DNA from: Diplonema papillatum
Taxonomy: Eukaryota > Euglenozoa > Diplonemea > Diplonemida > Diplonemidae
Assembly: GCA_030068145.1 (NCBI GenBank)
Contig: JAPJBO010000577.1
Span: forward strand, 1-64,000
Direction: 5' to 3'
Length of the DNA: 64,000 bases
The notes beneath the pieces are model-generated. The model had not been told where the DNA came from and searched no databases. It worked only from the letters and a program-made list of their open reading frames with translations. Within the stretch, counting starts at the first letter, position 1. Each line of letters starts with the position of its first letter. This document shows positions 1 to 9,820 of this stretch, in pieces. Both the position numbers and the translations under genes were made by a program.

Positions 1-3000
1 AGAGTCGCACTTGTGCTGCATGCTTTCGACACTGCCACCTGTGACGGTGTCCAGAAGCTGGCTCAGCAACGTCTCGTTCCCTTCGTTGTAACTCGAGCAG
101 TCAAGCTGCTCCCACCGCAACGAAATCGTTAACGCCATCACGGTCTGTTCTTCCCTGACACAGATGAAGGATGTAATGCCATCTTGCACCGGGTTCGAGA
201 AGTCGCTGTCCGGCGTGCAGACACACCTGTGCTGGAACTCATGGCATGTTGCAGTCACGTCGCCGTAGTCGCCACACGTGTTTGATGTTGGCAGGCACCA
301 GTCGTCGAAAGGAGGTGAAACTCTTTGGTTGCACGTCACACCAGTTTCCGAAATGCCGGTCGAATTCAGGGAATCAATGCAAATCTGCTGCCCCCAGTAG
401 TACGGCAGCGGTTCCGGGTTGGAAGACCACGTGAAGCTGACATTCTCGAAAGTAGCCCCGTGCGTGTTGATGAAGTAGATACCACGCATCCCGCCACTGA
501 GGGGTGTCCTGCAGTAGTTGTACGAGTCCTTTTCGCAGACGGAAGAATCGAACTCTTCGACTCCCGGTGGGCACGAGTCCATCTTGCAGAACTCCGAGTC
601 TTGAAGTCCGGATGGCCGGAAGTCCAAGGCACCCATGCACGGAATCTTCGCCCCGGAAGACTCGTAGCAGATCTCGCCGCTGCTGTAGTTCGACCACTTA
701 TCGAAGACAATGTGAACGTTCTCGAAGGAAACGCCAGTAACAGTGCTACCGTGGTTCCCCCGGGCACTGACAACCCCACCGTTTTCAGAACGACCCGTGA
801 TGTTGATGAAGCGGATGTTCGTCATGTTTCCACCAAGGTCTTGGAATCCCTGCCAAGGTGCTCTCGGCTCGGACGAAACGGTGAGCCATTGACCATTGCC
901 CCACCAGCCAGGGGCGGAGTACCGAGCTTCCAAAACAATGTTCGAAAACGTCACGTTCCAGATGTTTCCGTTGCTGCGCTGCTGGATGCCGAGGGCAGCG
1001 TTCGAGTCGTAGATCGTGATGTTGTCGAAGAGGATGTCATACATGTCTTCGTCGGTCGGCGACCCGAACTTGATCGCGTGACTCTTACTGCGGATCGTGC
1101 AGTTCCGCACGGTCACGTTCCTCACCGGACCCCAGCCCTCGTACGCCTTCAAGCAGATGCCGTCGTCACCAACGTCGATACGCGAGTTGATGATCGTCAC
1201 GTTGGTGCTGCCGTCCGGGTCGATGCCGTCGTTGTTCGGGAACCGGTAGTCTCCGTAGATGTCGACGTTGTCAATCAGGATGTTGTGTGTCCCTATAAGG
1301 CGCAGCGTCCATTCGCTCGCGTTGTGGAGTCGGATATCCCGGATCACAAGGTTGCTCGCTCCCTCCGACCGCACGAACCACGGCCGCTGACCATCAGGAG
1401 GTACGGGGAACAACCGCGTGTCTGATGGGTCGTAGTACGCCACGTAGTCTTCTGCCATCCCGTTAAGCTCGCCGGTTCCATCAATCGTGACGTTGTCTAC
1501 TCCCATGCCAATGTACAACAACGCGCGCGTCGTCTTACCATGGGTGTTCAGGATCCGACCATCCGCCTCGAGTGTAAGTCTAGTGTTTGACCTCATCCTC
1601 AAGTTTCCTACGAAGTAATCACCTCCGGTAATGACGATGCAGCCTGCAAACTCAAACGCATACTGGATTGCTTGCGTGTTGACGGGCTCGTGCTCCTTAC
1701 CTCCGGCCTTCGCTCCGAAGACCCGCGGGTCCAGACAGTCGTCGTGGGGCCGGGGAGGCACCACAACGTCTGGGACTTCATAGTACCGACACGTGTACGT
1801 GAACTGAACCTGGGACGCAATACACGTGCCCTGGTCCAAGCGGAAGCTTTGCAGCATGCCCCACGGCTGATCGGAGCTCAGGCCGTTACACAAGACATGT
1901 TGGCCTTCGATGGGCGGGAGCCCTTCTCCCTTGTCTCGACAGGTCGTTTGTTTTTCTACAGCATGCGTGTAGTCAGGGACATCGCAGCACGTGTACACGA
2001 CTCGTCCACTGCCTTCAGCGCAGTCATCTTCTTCGAGTACCCACGAGGTCATCGCCGCTGTCGATCCACAATCCGGTTGGAAGGTGAAGAACTCAAGTCC
2101 CTTGTTAAGGGTCTCTCCACACTCTGTCTTTTCCGTTCGGCACTGTGTTTTGTCGAACGTGTCCCATCCTCCAACGCACCTCGAGCCCATCCTCAGGTCG
2201 CCGTCTTCACAATCGTGTCGCTCGTAGATGAATCCAATCAATGGTATGGGGTAAAAGTCCAGATCGGTCGGACACGAGGTACGGTGCTTGTCCAGCGACT
2301 TCAGTCCCTCGTCGGCTGCGTTGCAACCCGATGGCGAAAACACCCACCAGAGCCATCGGTTCGGCCTTGGAGCTTCAGCACAGGTGGTCTGCCCGCTGGC
2401 ATCTTCGCTCAAAGTGTAGCCAGGGACACATTCAAGGGCGTGGCACACGTCCCCGCTTGCAATAGTCCGGACTGCGTAGTACGTCAGGCACGGCCGTGAC
2501 GATATTTCTTTGGTGGCTGTGTCCGGCTCCCCAAACGTGTTGACGAGGGTGTCGTATTCCTCGGGACGCTCCTGCATTTCCGTGACGATGGCGTCCTTGA
2601 CGGTAATATTCGTTGCCCTGGAGATCGACATATTTCGCACGACAGCGAAGACGGTCACGGGGTCGCACTTGTGCTGCATGCTCTCGACACCGCCGCCTGT
2701 AACCTCATCGAGGAGCTTGCGGAGCAGCGTCTCGTTCCCAGCATTGTAACTCGCGCATTCGAGGGTGTTCCACTGCACTGCGATGGAGAGCGTCACCAGT
2801 GTCTGCTCATCTGGAACGCATATGTAAGCAGTAGTGCCCCCAGGTGCCGGGTTGAAAAATTCGCTTTTTGGTGTGCAGGAGCAGCGATCCTCCAGCGGAG
2901 GCGTCTCCGACAGCACGCATTCCGAAGTCGTGTCGCCGTAGTCTCCGCAGGTATCACTAGTCTGACTACACCACGTGAGGTCTTGGCATGTCACGTCAGT

Positions 3001-3048
3001 GACGGCTATGAGGGCTACGAACACGCCCACCGGGCGACGCAGCAACAT
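1..3048 (-). CDS. Secreted modular glycoside hydrolase family 28 protein, partial at its 3' end
   Basis: An uninterrupted minus-strand frame runs from an ATG at 3048 to the window edge, giving 1016 codons with no stop. Seen: a hydrophobic N-terminus (MLLRRPVGVFVALIAVTDVT) that looks like a signal peptide; a Cys-rich module near residues 22-180; a second Cys-rich part near 190-435 with two related units ending in YTCC and YTCR; a GH28 parallel beta-helix domain near 436-905; then a repeat of the first Cys module (WCLPTSNTCGDYGD against WCSQTSDTCGDYGD). GH28 signatures are NNDGIDPDG and GDDGICLKA. The place of the usual GHG motif reads KSHAIKFGS, so His is kept but both glycines differ. GH28 enzymes cleave polygalacturonan-type pectin; here the substrate is inferred only. 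Many N-glycosylation sequons fit secretion. No intron is needed. The domain shares long blocks with the gene at 13060-14466, so the two are paralogues. The repeated Cys module suggests more modules to the left. Confidence 0.88.
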   Translation of the reverse strand, partial: MLLRRPVGVFVALIAVTDVTCQDLTWCSQTSDTCGDYGDTTSECVLSETPPLEDRCSCTPKSEFFNPAPGGTTAYICVPDEQTLVTLSIAVQWNTLECASYNAGNETLLRKLLDEVTGGGVESMQHKCDPVTVFAVVRNMSISRATNITVKDAIVTEMQERPEEYDTLVNTFGEPDTATKEISSRPCLTYYAVRTIASGDVCHALECVPGYTLSEDASGQTTCAEAPRPNRWLWWVFSPSGCNAADEGLKSLDKHRTSCPTDLDFYPIPLIGFIYERHDCEDGDLRMGSRCVGGWDTFDKTQCRTEKTECGETLNKGLEFFTFQPDCGSTAAMTSWVLEEDDCAEGSGRVVYTCCDVPDYTHAVEKQTTCRDKGEGLPPIEGQHVLCNGLSSDQPWGMLQSFRLDQGTCIASQVQFTYTCRYYEVPDVVVPPRPHDDCLDPRVFGAKAGGKEHEPVNTQAIQYAFEFAGCIVITGGDYFVGNLRMRSNTRLTLEADGRILNTHGKTTRALLYIGMGVDNVTIDGTGELNGMAEDYVAYYDPSDTRLFPVPPDGQRPWFVRSEGASNLVIRDIRLHNASEWTLRLIGTHNILIDNVDIYGDYRFPNNDGIDPDGSTNVTIINSRIDVGDDGICLKAYEGWGPVRNVTVRNCTIRSKSHAIKFGSPTDEDMYDILFDNITIYDSNAALGIQQRSNGNIWNVTFSNIVLEARYSAPGWWGNGQWLTVSSEPRAPWQGFQDLGGNMTNIRFINITGRSENGGVVSARGNHGSTVTGVSFENVHIVFDKWSNYSSGEICYESSGAKIPCMGALDFRPSGLQDSEFCKMDSCPPGVEEFDSSVCEKDSYNYCRTPLSGGMRGIYFINTHGATFENVSFTWSSNPEPLPYYWGQQICIDSLNSTGISETGVTCNQRVSPPFDDWCLPTSNTCGDYGDVTATCHEFQHRCVCTPDSDFSNPVQDGITSFICVREEQTVMALTISLRWEQLDCSSYNEGNETLLSQLLDTVTGGSVESMQHKCDS

Positions 3049-3075
3049 TTTGGATTTCTCGGTTGTATGTTCCCG

Positions 3076-3082
3076 TTTATAA
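3076..3082 (-). promoter_or_regulatory. Possible TATA box of the modular GH28 gene
   Basis: TTATAAA on the minus strand lies 28 bases before the ATG at 3048. At normal TATA spacing transcription would start almost at the ATG, so this is a weak call. Confidence 0.25.
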
Positions 3083-3230
3083 CTAGTGATGGACATGTTC
3101 GGGACAGTGGTCGAAGAAACGGAGTAGGGCACGTTGATTGCATGCAATGCATGAGCGTGGCTTATTCAATTTCGTCCTGACTACCTCGTCCATGAATAGA
3201 AGGAGGTTGCTTGAGTAGTAATGAGGAACA

Positions 3231-3262
3231 ATTTTTTCGAGACTGGAGGTCCTTTTATGAAT
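3231..3262 (-). repeat. Isolated end of the composite SINE/minisatellite element
   Basis: The sequence carries CGAGACTGGAGGTCC followed by a TATGAA-like stretch. It is the head of the element found whole at 5099-5816 and 21531-22914. No body follows, so it is a solo end or severe truncation. Confidence 0.55.
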
Positions 3263-3348
3263 AGTGGAAAGGTGTATTGTTTGCAGTGACTGGGGAATGT
3301 GCGGCGCTAACTTTCTTTTTTCCCCTTCCGCCGAGACAGACCCAGGAA

Positions 3349-3860
3349 CAAGGGAGGCGGGGGGCTCTCCTAGTCCGAAGCTCGTTGGTTAGCCGACAAC
3401 TACCCGCGTTGGACTTCGGCGACGATTTGCGGATGGAGTGCCTAGGAGTCGAGGTTGACCGCATCGGCCTCCAAAGCGTGCGGATCTTCAACGTGTACCG
3501 GCCGCCCGAGGATGATCAACCTGGACCCGTTCGTCATAGAAGAAGACGTCATCGTGTGCGGTGATCCGAAGACGCGTCACCCGACATGGTGTCCAAGCGG
3601 AAACTCGAACCCCGCCGGCAGGAAACTGCACAAGTGGCTCACCGACAACCCAACACCTGCGACAGTGGAACAACCCCTCGACACCAACACGAGACGAGTC
3701 CAACACGTCCCCTGACGTCACAATCGCGACGGGCCTCCCGCATTTCATGACCAACTGGAGGGCGGCCGAATCCTGGGGTTCGGACCACAGGACAATCCTG
3801 TTCGAAATACCCCGTGGTAACAAGCACCAAAAAGAGAAGCCCCACACCGGCACCGCATGG
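3349..3860 (+). pseudogene. LINE APE-type endonuclease domain, frameshifted
   Basis: Three frames are used in turn. The first gives GALLVRSSL, MECLGVEV and VRIFNVYRPPED. The next gives VIVCGDPKTRHPTWC, corresponding to the GDFNAHH motif of LINE endonucleases. The third gives the SDH motif as WGSDHRTILFEI. These match the order of exonuclease-endonuclease-phosphatase fold endonucleases that nick target DNA for target-primed reverse transcription. Frame changes near 3520 and 3700 break the gene. The first part of the domain, with the catalytic Asn/Glu region, is absent. Confidence 0.8.
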
Positions 3861-4479
3861 GGACGCGCGAAATGGAAGAAATTCGCGGAACATCTCGACT
3901 GCGCCTGTTCAGCAACGGCAGAAAACGCAACAACCGACCCGCAAGCTCTGGCGGACACATTAACCGCCCACATCCGCGACGCAATAAAAGAGCACATTCC
4001 CAAGTCATCCGGGAAACGACCCGCGAGATCTTGGTGGAACAAATCGCTGACACCGCTGTCCCGCATCAAAGACGCAGCGTTCAAAACACTACAGCGAGAA
4101 AAGTCGGACAGCTCTCGCGTTCTGTACAAAGAGGCCAAAGAGCGGTTCACAGAAGCAGCCCTCAAAGCGAAGACGGAGTACTGGGGCGGCATCGTTGACA
4201 AGGTAAACCGCGGGACAGACCTTGGGCTTTTGTTCCGGACCGTCCGGGAAATTGACGGGAAAAGCAGAAACACGCGCTGCCCCCCCTCCGTTCAGGGGAG
4301 CGCGTTTTAACGGACCCAGTCGAAAAGGCCACGCACTGGCGCAACACTACGCAGACATATGCCGGAAAAAGGAGGGTGGGTATGGCCGAGCAGGAAACCC
4401 GTGACACAGACGGAGGCGGCGAAACAGAAGTCCTGGAAGCCACGGGCGTACGGAACGAAGCGCCCCGCGAAGACAGCCA

Positions 4480-5098
4480 GCAGGCAATGAACACCGGGGT
4501 AAGAAGGGAAGTAGAAAGAGCGGTTGAGAAGCTGAAGGTGACGACGTCGACCGATCCGCAAGGGTTCTGCCCCCAGGTATGCAAGGCGATGGGGAAGTCT
4601 GCCCTCGAAGCCCTGGGCCAATGCGTCCTGGGACAAAGCATCGATCCCTGAGCTCTGGAAAGAAGCGCATGCTGTCCCCATCCCGAAACCAGGGAAGGAC
4701 CGCGCTGAAGCATCGGGCTACCGCCCGATCTCCCTGACGTGCATAGCTGCGAAGATCATGGAAACGATGATTAGGGAAAGGCTCGACCACATTGTCGAGA
4801 GCGACAACTTCCCGAAGATCCGTCCGTTCACAGCATGCCAAGGAGGGTTTCGGCAGGGAAGGGGAACGGAAGAACAGCTGTTCACAGCCGTCACAACGAT
4901 CGACCGAAGCCTGCGAGAGAAGCGATACACCTGCCTCCTTGTCTTTGACCTAGCAAAAGCGTTCGACACGGTAGACCACGACCGCCTCATTAAGGTAATG
5001 AGGGACCGCGGGATGCCGGCGAAATTCGTGAACTGGGTCGAGTCCTTCCTGCGGGACAGAGTGGCGAAGTTTCGAATAGGTGGGTCCTACGGGAAAGT
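4480..5098 (+). pseudogene. LINE reverse transcriptase, N-terminal part
   Basis: Typical LINE RT blocks are present: AVPIPKPGKD, then GYRPISLTCIAAKIMETMI, GGFRQGRGTEEQL and LVFDLAKAFDTVDHDRL, the last holding the first catalytic Asp. The frame stays open to GGSYGKV, where a foreign element is inserted at 5099. The domain continues in the same frame at 5817. A frame change near 4645 separates it from the preceding linker. Confidence 0.88.
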
Positions 5099-5816
5099 AC
5101 GTGCGCTCGGCTAAGGCCGGCGCGTGGCGAGACTGGAGGCAGCAGTTAAAGTTCGGGGAACAGTAAAGTTCGGGCTAAGTTCGGGCGTTGCTAAGTTCTG
5201 GTGCTAAGCGCTCAGGGCCGAGTCAGGCTGCGCTGGTACTAAAAAAAAGTTCGGGCACGAAGCGAAGTTCGGCCAGGGTGGTAAAGTCCGGGTGAAGCCA
5301 AGGTCGGTGCTCGTGCCCGGGGGGGGACACCCCCCGACCCACCGAGTACGGGAAAAGTTTGCCGGGGGGGACACCCCTCGGACCCACCGAGCACGGGTAA
5401 AGTTTGGCGCTCGTACCCGGGTGGGGCGCCACCCGGACCCCTGGCACGAGGGGCCTGGGGCAGCCTTTTCCCGCCCTTCCCCCCCCCCCGCCGGCCTCGG
5501 GGCGACGGGGTGAGCCAAAATACCGCGAGATACTGAGAAACTTTGCAAAAAACGCAAATTTCGGGCACATTGGACCCCGGAACGCAAGAAATCCCGAAAA
5601 CAACAGTCGGCCGGAAAAGTGCGGTGAGCGGGGTTCGAACCCGGGCCTACTGGCCTGAAGGCCGTCACCCGCTCACTCTGCCACGCCCCTGCCTACTGGC
5701 AGGCGGGAGAAAAGTCAATATTATCCAGTCCAAAAACAATACAGGTTCATAATTGTGGCAAGAAAAGCCGAGTTGGCTCGAATAGAGGCTATTCACATTG
5801 CATGTTCATAGGACCT
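5099..5816 (-). mobile_element. Composite SINE-like element nested in the LINE RT
   Basis: This insertion splits a conserved RT block between GGSYGKV and TLASGNHRVPQG. Removing it restores the reading frame, with a five-base AAAGT duplication at the edges, so the boundaries are firm. Read on the minus strand it has a head CGAGACTGGAGG with a TGAACATGCAATG motif, a tRNA-like block (5618-5691), a G-rich body, a few 17-bp units of an AAGTTCGGGCGAAGC-type minisatellite, and an end carrying CCTCCAGTCTCG followed by a GC-rich tail. The short inverted ends are unusual for a tRNA-derived SINE. It has no coding capacity; any mobilisation would have been by an outside enzyme. Confidence 0.75.
5618..5691 (-). 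other. tRNA-like (RNA polymerase III promoter) segment of the nested element
   Basis: On the minus strand TGGCAGAGTGAGCGG fits an A box and GGGTTCGAACCC a B box about 45 bases later. The acceptor ends do not pair as in a real tRNA, so this is a SINE head, not a tRNA gene. Confidence 0.6.
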
Positions 5817-6160
5817 CCAGTCTCGAAAAAGTGACACTAGCGAGCGGTAACCACAGGGTCCCACAGGGTACAGTTCTCGGTCCAATCTTGTTCCTGCTAT
5901 ACATCGACGACCTAGCGGAGAAGCTTTTCTCGATGTCAGCAACCGCCGCACCTGCGAGACTATCTACAGTGACCCCGTCTCTATTCGCCGACGACGTGGG
6001 CGTCGTCGTCAGTGCCAAAACGGTGACAGAACTGAGAAAGACAGCCCAGAAAGTCGTTGACAACATCGTGACTTGGGCCGAAGCCAAGATGGACCTGGCC
6101 CACGGCAAGACGGAAGCGGTTTTGATCCGACAAGTCGACAAAGGGCTTCGTGCACGTGCG
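5817..6160 (+). pseudogene. LINE reverse transcriptase, C-terminal part
   Basis: The frame resumes after the nested element with TLASGNHRVPQGTVLGPILF, then LFADDVGVVVSAKT, which carries the paired catalytic Asp residues of the RT active site (FADD box), followed by thumb-like sequence ending near EAVLIRQ. It joins in frame with the N-terminal part ending at 5098. Confidence 0.88.
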
Positions 6161-6609
6161 CCGGAAACTCACTCCCCCGCGTACGCCTGGCCGGTTCTCA
6201 TGTACGGCATCGCCATCTATGGTCCGTACATAGCCCAAGAAGAGAAGGACCGGCTCGAGCGCCTACACCGCACGGCGCTAGTTGCGGTCACTGGGTGCAA
6301 AAAGACGACGCTGACATCCGCTGTGCTCATGGACACGAATGCTGCCGATTGAGTCGATGGCAGACGTCCGAACGGGTGCGCTCGGTGAGAAGATGGAGAC
6401 AAAAAACATGTGGGACGACGTCATCAAAACAAGGCATACCAAGGACGCCCTCCCACAGTCATACTTCCACCTCAAAACCGAAGCGCGGACGACGGACCCT
6501 CTACGAGAACGCCACAAGCCCAACCCCTTCCTACCGTGGGTGCCACCACCACTGCTTCACATCAACCCGTCCCTGCCGCGCAAGAAGTCGAAGAACGCAC
6601 GAAAACAGG

Positions 6610-7799
6610 AGGACGGTAGAGCAAGTCCTGGACGGGCTGCCTGAGCCGGAACTGGTAGTCTGGACGGACGGTTCCGTGGCCGCACTCAAGACGAGACAGG
6701 CCCAGCACGAACTGCTGCACGGGACGACGACCCCGCTCGACGAAGTGACGAGATGGGGCGGGGCAGGCTTCGTGATCTACGACACGCGACGCGGCGGTAA
6801 CTGGAGGGACCAGACGCTGCTCAGGACACGGTCAAGCCGGCAGGCCGGGAAGTGGGCCACGAGCTATCGAGCGGAACAGGTAGCACTGCTGGCAGCGTTG
6901 GAACAAGTAGAAGCGAAGGCGTTTCACAGGACTAAGCCCACGCAGGCTAACACCTGGTTCCTGACGGACTCCAGCTCACTGCTGACCGAGCTAAAAAAGC
7001 GAGGCCCGCACGAGCAAAAAGAGCCAGCCAACATCGAAATCTGGCAGCTGCTCGAAAAGCTCGTAGCAAAGGGCACACACCGATCCTGCAGTTTGTCTTC
7101 GGACACTGCGCTCTGGCGGGTAACGATGAAGCGGACGCACTGGCGAAAAACGGTGTCTCCATAGCGCAGGTGGGAAAACAACCACCAATGACGGTCGCAA
7201 CGGCAAGGGCGCGCTACCGCGAGCACACCTGGGAAAGCGTGCACGCGTCAGCGATAAAGGCATCCCCGTACCGTCCCGGCGGACCGCTACCGTATGCGCA
7301 ACTCGTTCGAGGACGCAAGGTGCCCAAAACAGCGCACCTCACGAGGCGTGCGGAGCGAGAAATCCGCCAGTGTCTGAGGACAGGGCGCCACGAGCTCCTT
7401 CACAACCGGTACCGCAAGGACTGGGAAGACCTCGCAGCCGAAGAAAGGCAGAGAGTCCGTCCGTGCGAGCTTTGCGACGCGACGCCCGTCTGCCCGATCA
7501 CGCACCTGTTCCTCGAGTGCAAAGTCGGGTACGCCATGAGGGCGCCGATGTGGAGGCAGGTATTCGAAGGCGACCCGAAGGTCCCGAGGGAGCTACCGGC
7601 GCCAAGGTCGAGGCCCAAGATGCTCTGGCCCCTGCTTTTCGAGCACCCGGAGGCAGCGCTGCACCAGATACTGGAGGACCCGCCCGACCCCCATACCCCC
7701 GCCTTTCACGAAACCCCGCAGGCAGGAGGACCCAACTTTGCCGACGCGCTGGACCTCGACGCAACAAGCAGCGCTACAAGCTCGAACGACTGGGCTTGA
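6610..7799 (+). pseudogene. LINE RNase H domain and C-terminal zinc knuckle, one frameshift
   Basis: RNase H motifs appear in order: VVWTDGSVA (first Asp), SYRAEQVALL (Glu), TWFLTDSSSLL (second Asp), then, after a frame change near 7080, FGHCALAGNDEADALAKNG (His and last Asp). The second frame runs to a stop at 7799 and includes CELC and an ITHLFLEC block, the CCHC-like knuckle common at LINE ORF2 ends. All four RNase H catalytic positions are kept although the frame is broken, so decay is fairly recent. Confidence 0.85.
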
Positions 7800-8450
7800 C
7801 GATAACTCGCCACATCGACGCTCAGACGCAAGCAGCAACAGCAGCAGCAGCTTACAACCGGCCAATGCCTATGAAAGAAAAGAACGGGAGGGAAAAAAAA
7901 AAAGAAGAGACCGCACACAAACGACAGACTGCGGCACCGCAAAGGCGCCAAAGCCTACCCTCAGACTGAGTCAGAGGAATGCACGGTGCACCGACAGCAT
8001 GCACACCTGACCATAGGAAAGGTCAAAGTAAGGGTGAAGCAAGCATACGAGCCGTCACCGGGATGCAGATAGAAAACTGCATGAAACATCGTATTACAAG
8101 TGCACTGGCAACCAACAATACAATCTCCTGGTCCAGAACCGGCGTCGGGAGGGCGAACTAAGACGCAAACGCCCACCGACCCCCAGGAAAAGCCCACCGC
8201 GAAACAGCACCGCGCAGACCACCCCGAATCTCTCTTTTCTCCACTTCTTATTTCCATTTCCCCTCTGTTCAGTTCCGGGAGGGCGGGCAAAGTAAAAAGC
8301 TCACTGAACCCTCCCACCACAACATGAGACCGTAAAAACAAAGAACGAAACGAACACGAAAACAAACAACGCGCCAAGGATGGCGACGGGGAGGCACAAG
8401 GAACCACCTCACCTGTTCTCAAGAACTAACCCGAGACAGGTATCCACCGT
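7800..8450 (+). other. LINE 3' untranslated region
   Basis: No protein frame is convincing. It contains a short CAG-rich stretch and an A-rich stretch, and lies between the ORF2 stop and the tandem tail. Confidence 0.55.
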
Positions 8451-8474
8451 ACCGATAACCGATAACCGATAACC
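8451..8474 (+). repeat. Short tandem tail (ACCGATA units) at the LINE 3' end
   Basis: Three and a half copies of a 7-base unit end the LINE. Simple-repeat tails instead of poly-A are known for I-like LINEs. Confidence 0.6.
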
Positions 8475-8905
8475 TCCAAAATGCAAACGAATGGCAGAGT
8501 GACCGGGTGTCTTCAGGCAGGGAGGCCCGGGCTCGAACCCTGCTGAGGACACGTTTCCCGTCGAAATTATTTTCCAGTTTGGGTTACCGAAAATGGCTTT
8601 TCTTTTGTTGTCAGATTTCTCAAGCTTGCGGTTTTTGAGTCGGGACAACGGAGTCGGAGGGGGGTCCGGGGGGGGCGCTTCCCCGGGTACTGGCGTCGAA
8701 CTTGCCACTACACGCTGGCCTTAGCATCACTCGAACTTAGCATAGCATCTCCCGAACTTGGCACCACCAGGACTTAGCATCGCCCGAACCTTGCTTCACC
8801 TGAACGTTGCTTCGCCCGAACTTTCCTTAGCTTCGCGCGAACTTTGCGGCACCAGAACGTTGCTTCGCCCAAACTTTGCTTCGCCAGAACTTAGCTTCGC
8901 CCGGT
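8475..8905 (+). mobile_element. Second composite SINE-like element, plus orientation, partial
   Basis: Directly after the LINE tail lie an A box (TGGCAGAGTGACCGG) and a B box (GGGCTCGAACCC), a G-rich block, then degenerate 17-bp units of CGAACTTAGCTTCGCC type. Order and sequence match the element at 5099-5816 in the opposite orientation. The terminal CCTCCAGTCTCG end is not seen. Confidence 0.6.
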
Positions 8906-9820
8906 TCAGAAGATTTCTGTAGTGCTAGCTACTAATGTTACCTACAATAGCGTTGTTAACCCCCTACGGACGGAGGGGGAGGCAGGTAGTCCAGGGTGCA
9001 GAAAGCCTTCCGGGAATCGATGGGTTGGACTCGAGACTCCGTAATAGGAAAACTGGTGCTCCTTGGAAAGGGTTCGTAACACATCTCTTCGCAGCAGCAA
9101 ACTTTGATCATTTTTGACGTTTGTCTACTCTGGAAGCACAGTGTCCGAACGTCAGCAGAAATACATGTCTCCGGTGTACATGGTGTCGTCACCACCCAAC
9201 GTCGGTTCAAGGCCCGATGCAAAGCATCTGTGGCAATAATCTGCATCGCCGGCGTCGCGGTGACGTGCATGTGTTCGCCTCTTCAGCTCGTCTTGATCGA
9301 GCTCAGGTGCGCGCTTGGTGCTTCGCATCTCCTTTTCGACTGCTCGTCCAGATTCATTAGTTGCGCGTCGATAGTTGCTTCTTTGCGGCGCTTGGGCGAT
9401 GGCCGTGTCTTCTTCAATGAAACCGCCGAGGTCGATCGTCGCTAATTCGTTCGTGTTGCTGAACCACTCTCGAGATGAGGTTTCGCACTTCTGTGCCCTC
9501 TAATGTGTCATCAGCTGCTTTCGGAAGTACCAGCACCACGTTAGCGCGCTTCGCTTGCTTCGGCAGTGACGCCGCTGCCGCGGGGCTTACCAGCTCCGCT
9601 TTCCGCTTCTCCGCCGTCCACCCGACCCCTCTCGTCACCGCCGCACGATGGGCCCCTTTCCGACGGCACTCACCGCGCCTCCGGCTCCGCAGGTCTGCGT
9701 GCCTGCTGCAGTGCTCACACGTTGGCATATCGTGGTCGAGACATCGGTGCGTGGTTTCCGCCGCATCGCGTCATTATGTGCGATGCGCACACTATGTGCG
9801 ATGCGCACATCTTCACCGCG
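8906..9820. other. No recognised gene; weak minus-strand ORF at 9414-9728
   Basis: A 104-codon minus-strand frame (9414-9728) begins with a Cys/His/Arg-rich stretch (CEHCSRHADLRSRR) and ends charged. I do not recognise it; it could be a relic of a retroelement ORF1. Nothing else in the stretch is supported. Confidence 0.2.

Larger units (their letters stand above)
3330..8474 (+). mobile_element. Decayed LINE retrotransposon with endonuclease, RT, RNase H and zinc knuckle
   Basis: The plus strand holds, in order, APE-type endonuclease motifs, a reverse transcriptase, an RNase H domain and a C-terminal Cys/His knuckle, all in shifting frames. A short tandem tail ends it (8451-8474). This order, with a cellular-type RNase H after RT, is known from the I superfamily of LINEs. 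The 5' part including any ORF1 is missing, as expected for a 5'-truncated retrocopy. At least four frame changes and a nested insertion (5099-5816) make it inactive. Clade assignment is inference. Confidence 0.88.

Noticed and set aside
325..1425. 366-codon plus-strand ORF, and 1672-2499 plus
   Set aside because: They overlap the minus-strand GH28 gene, whose frame encodes clear family motifs; the plus frames are shadows of a GC-rich coding strand.
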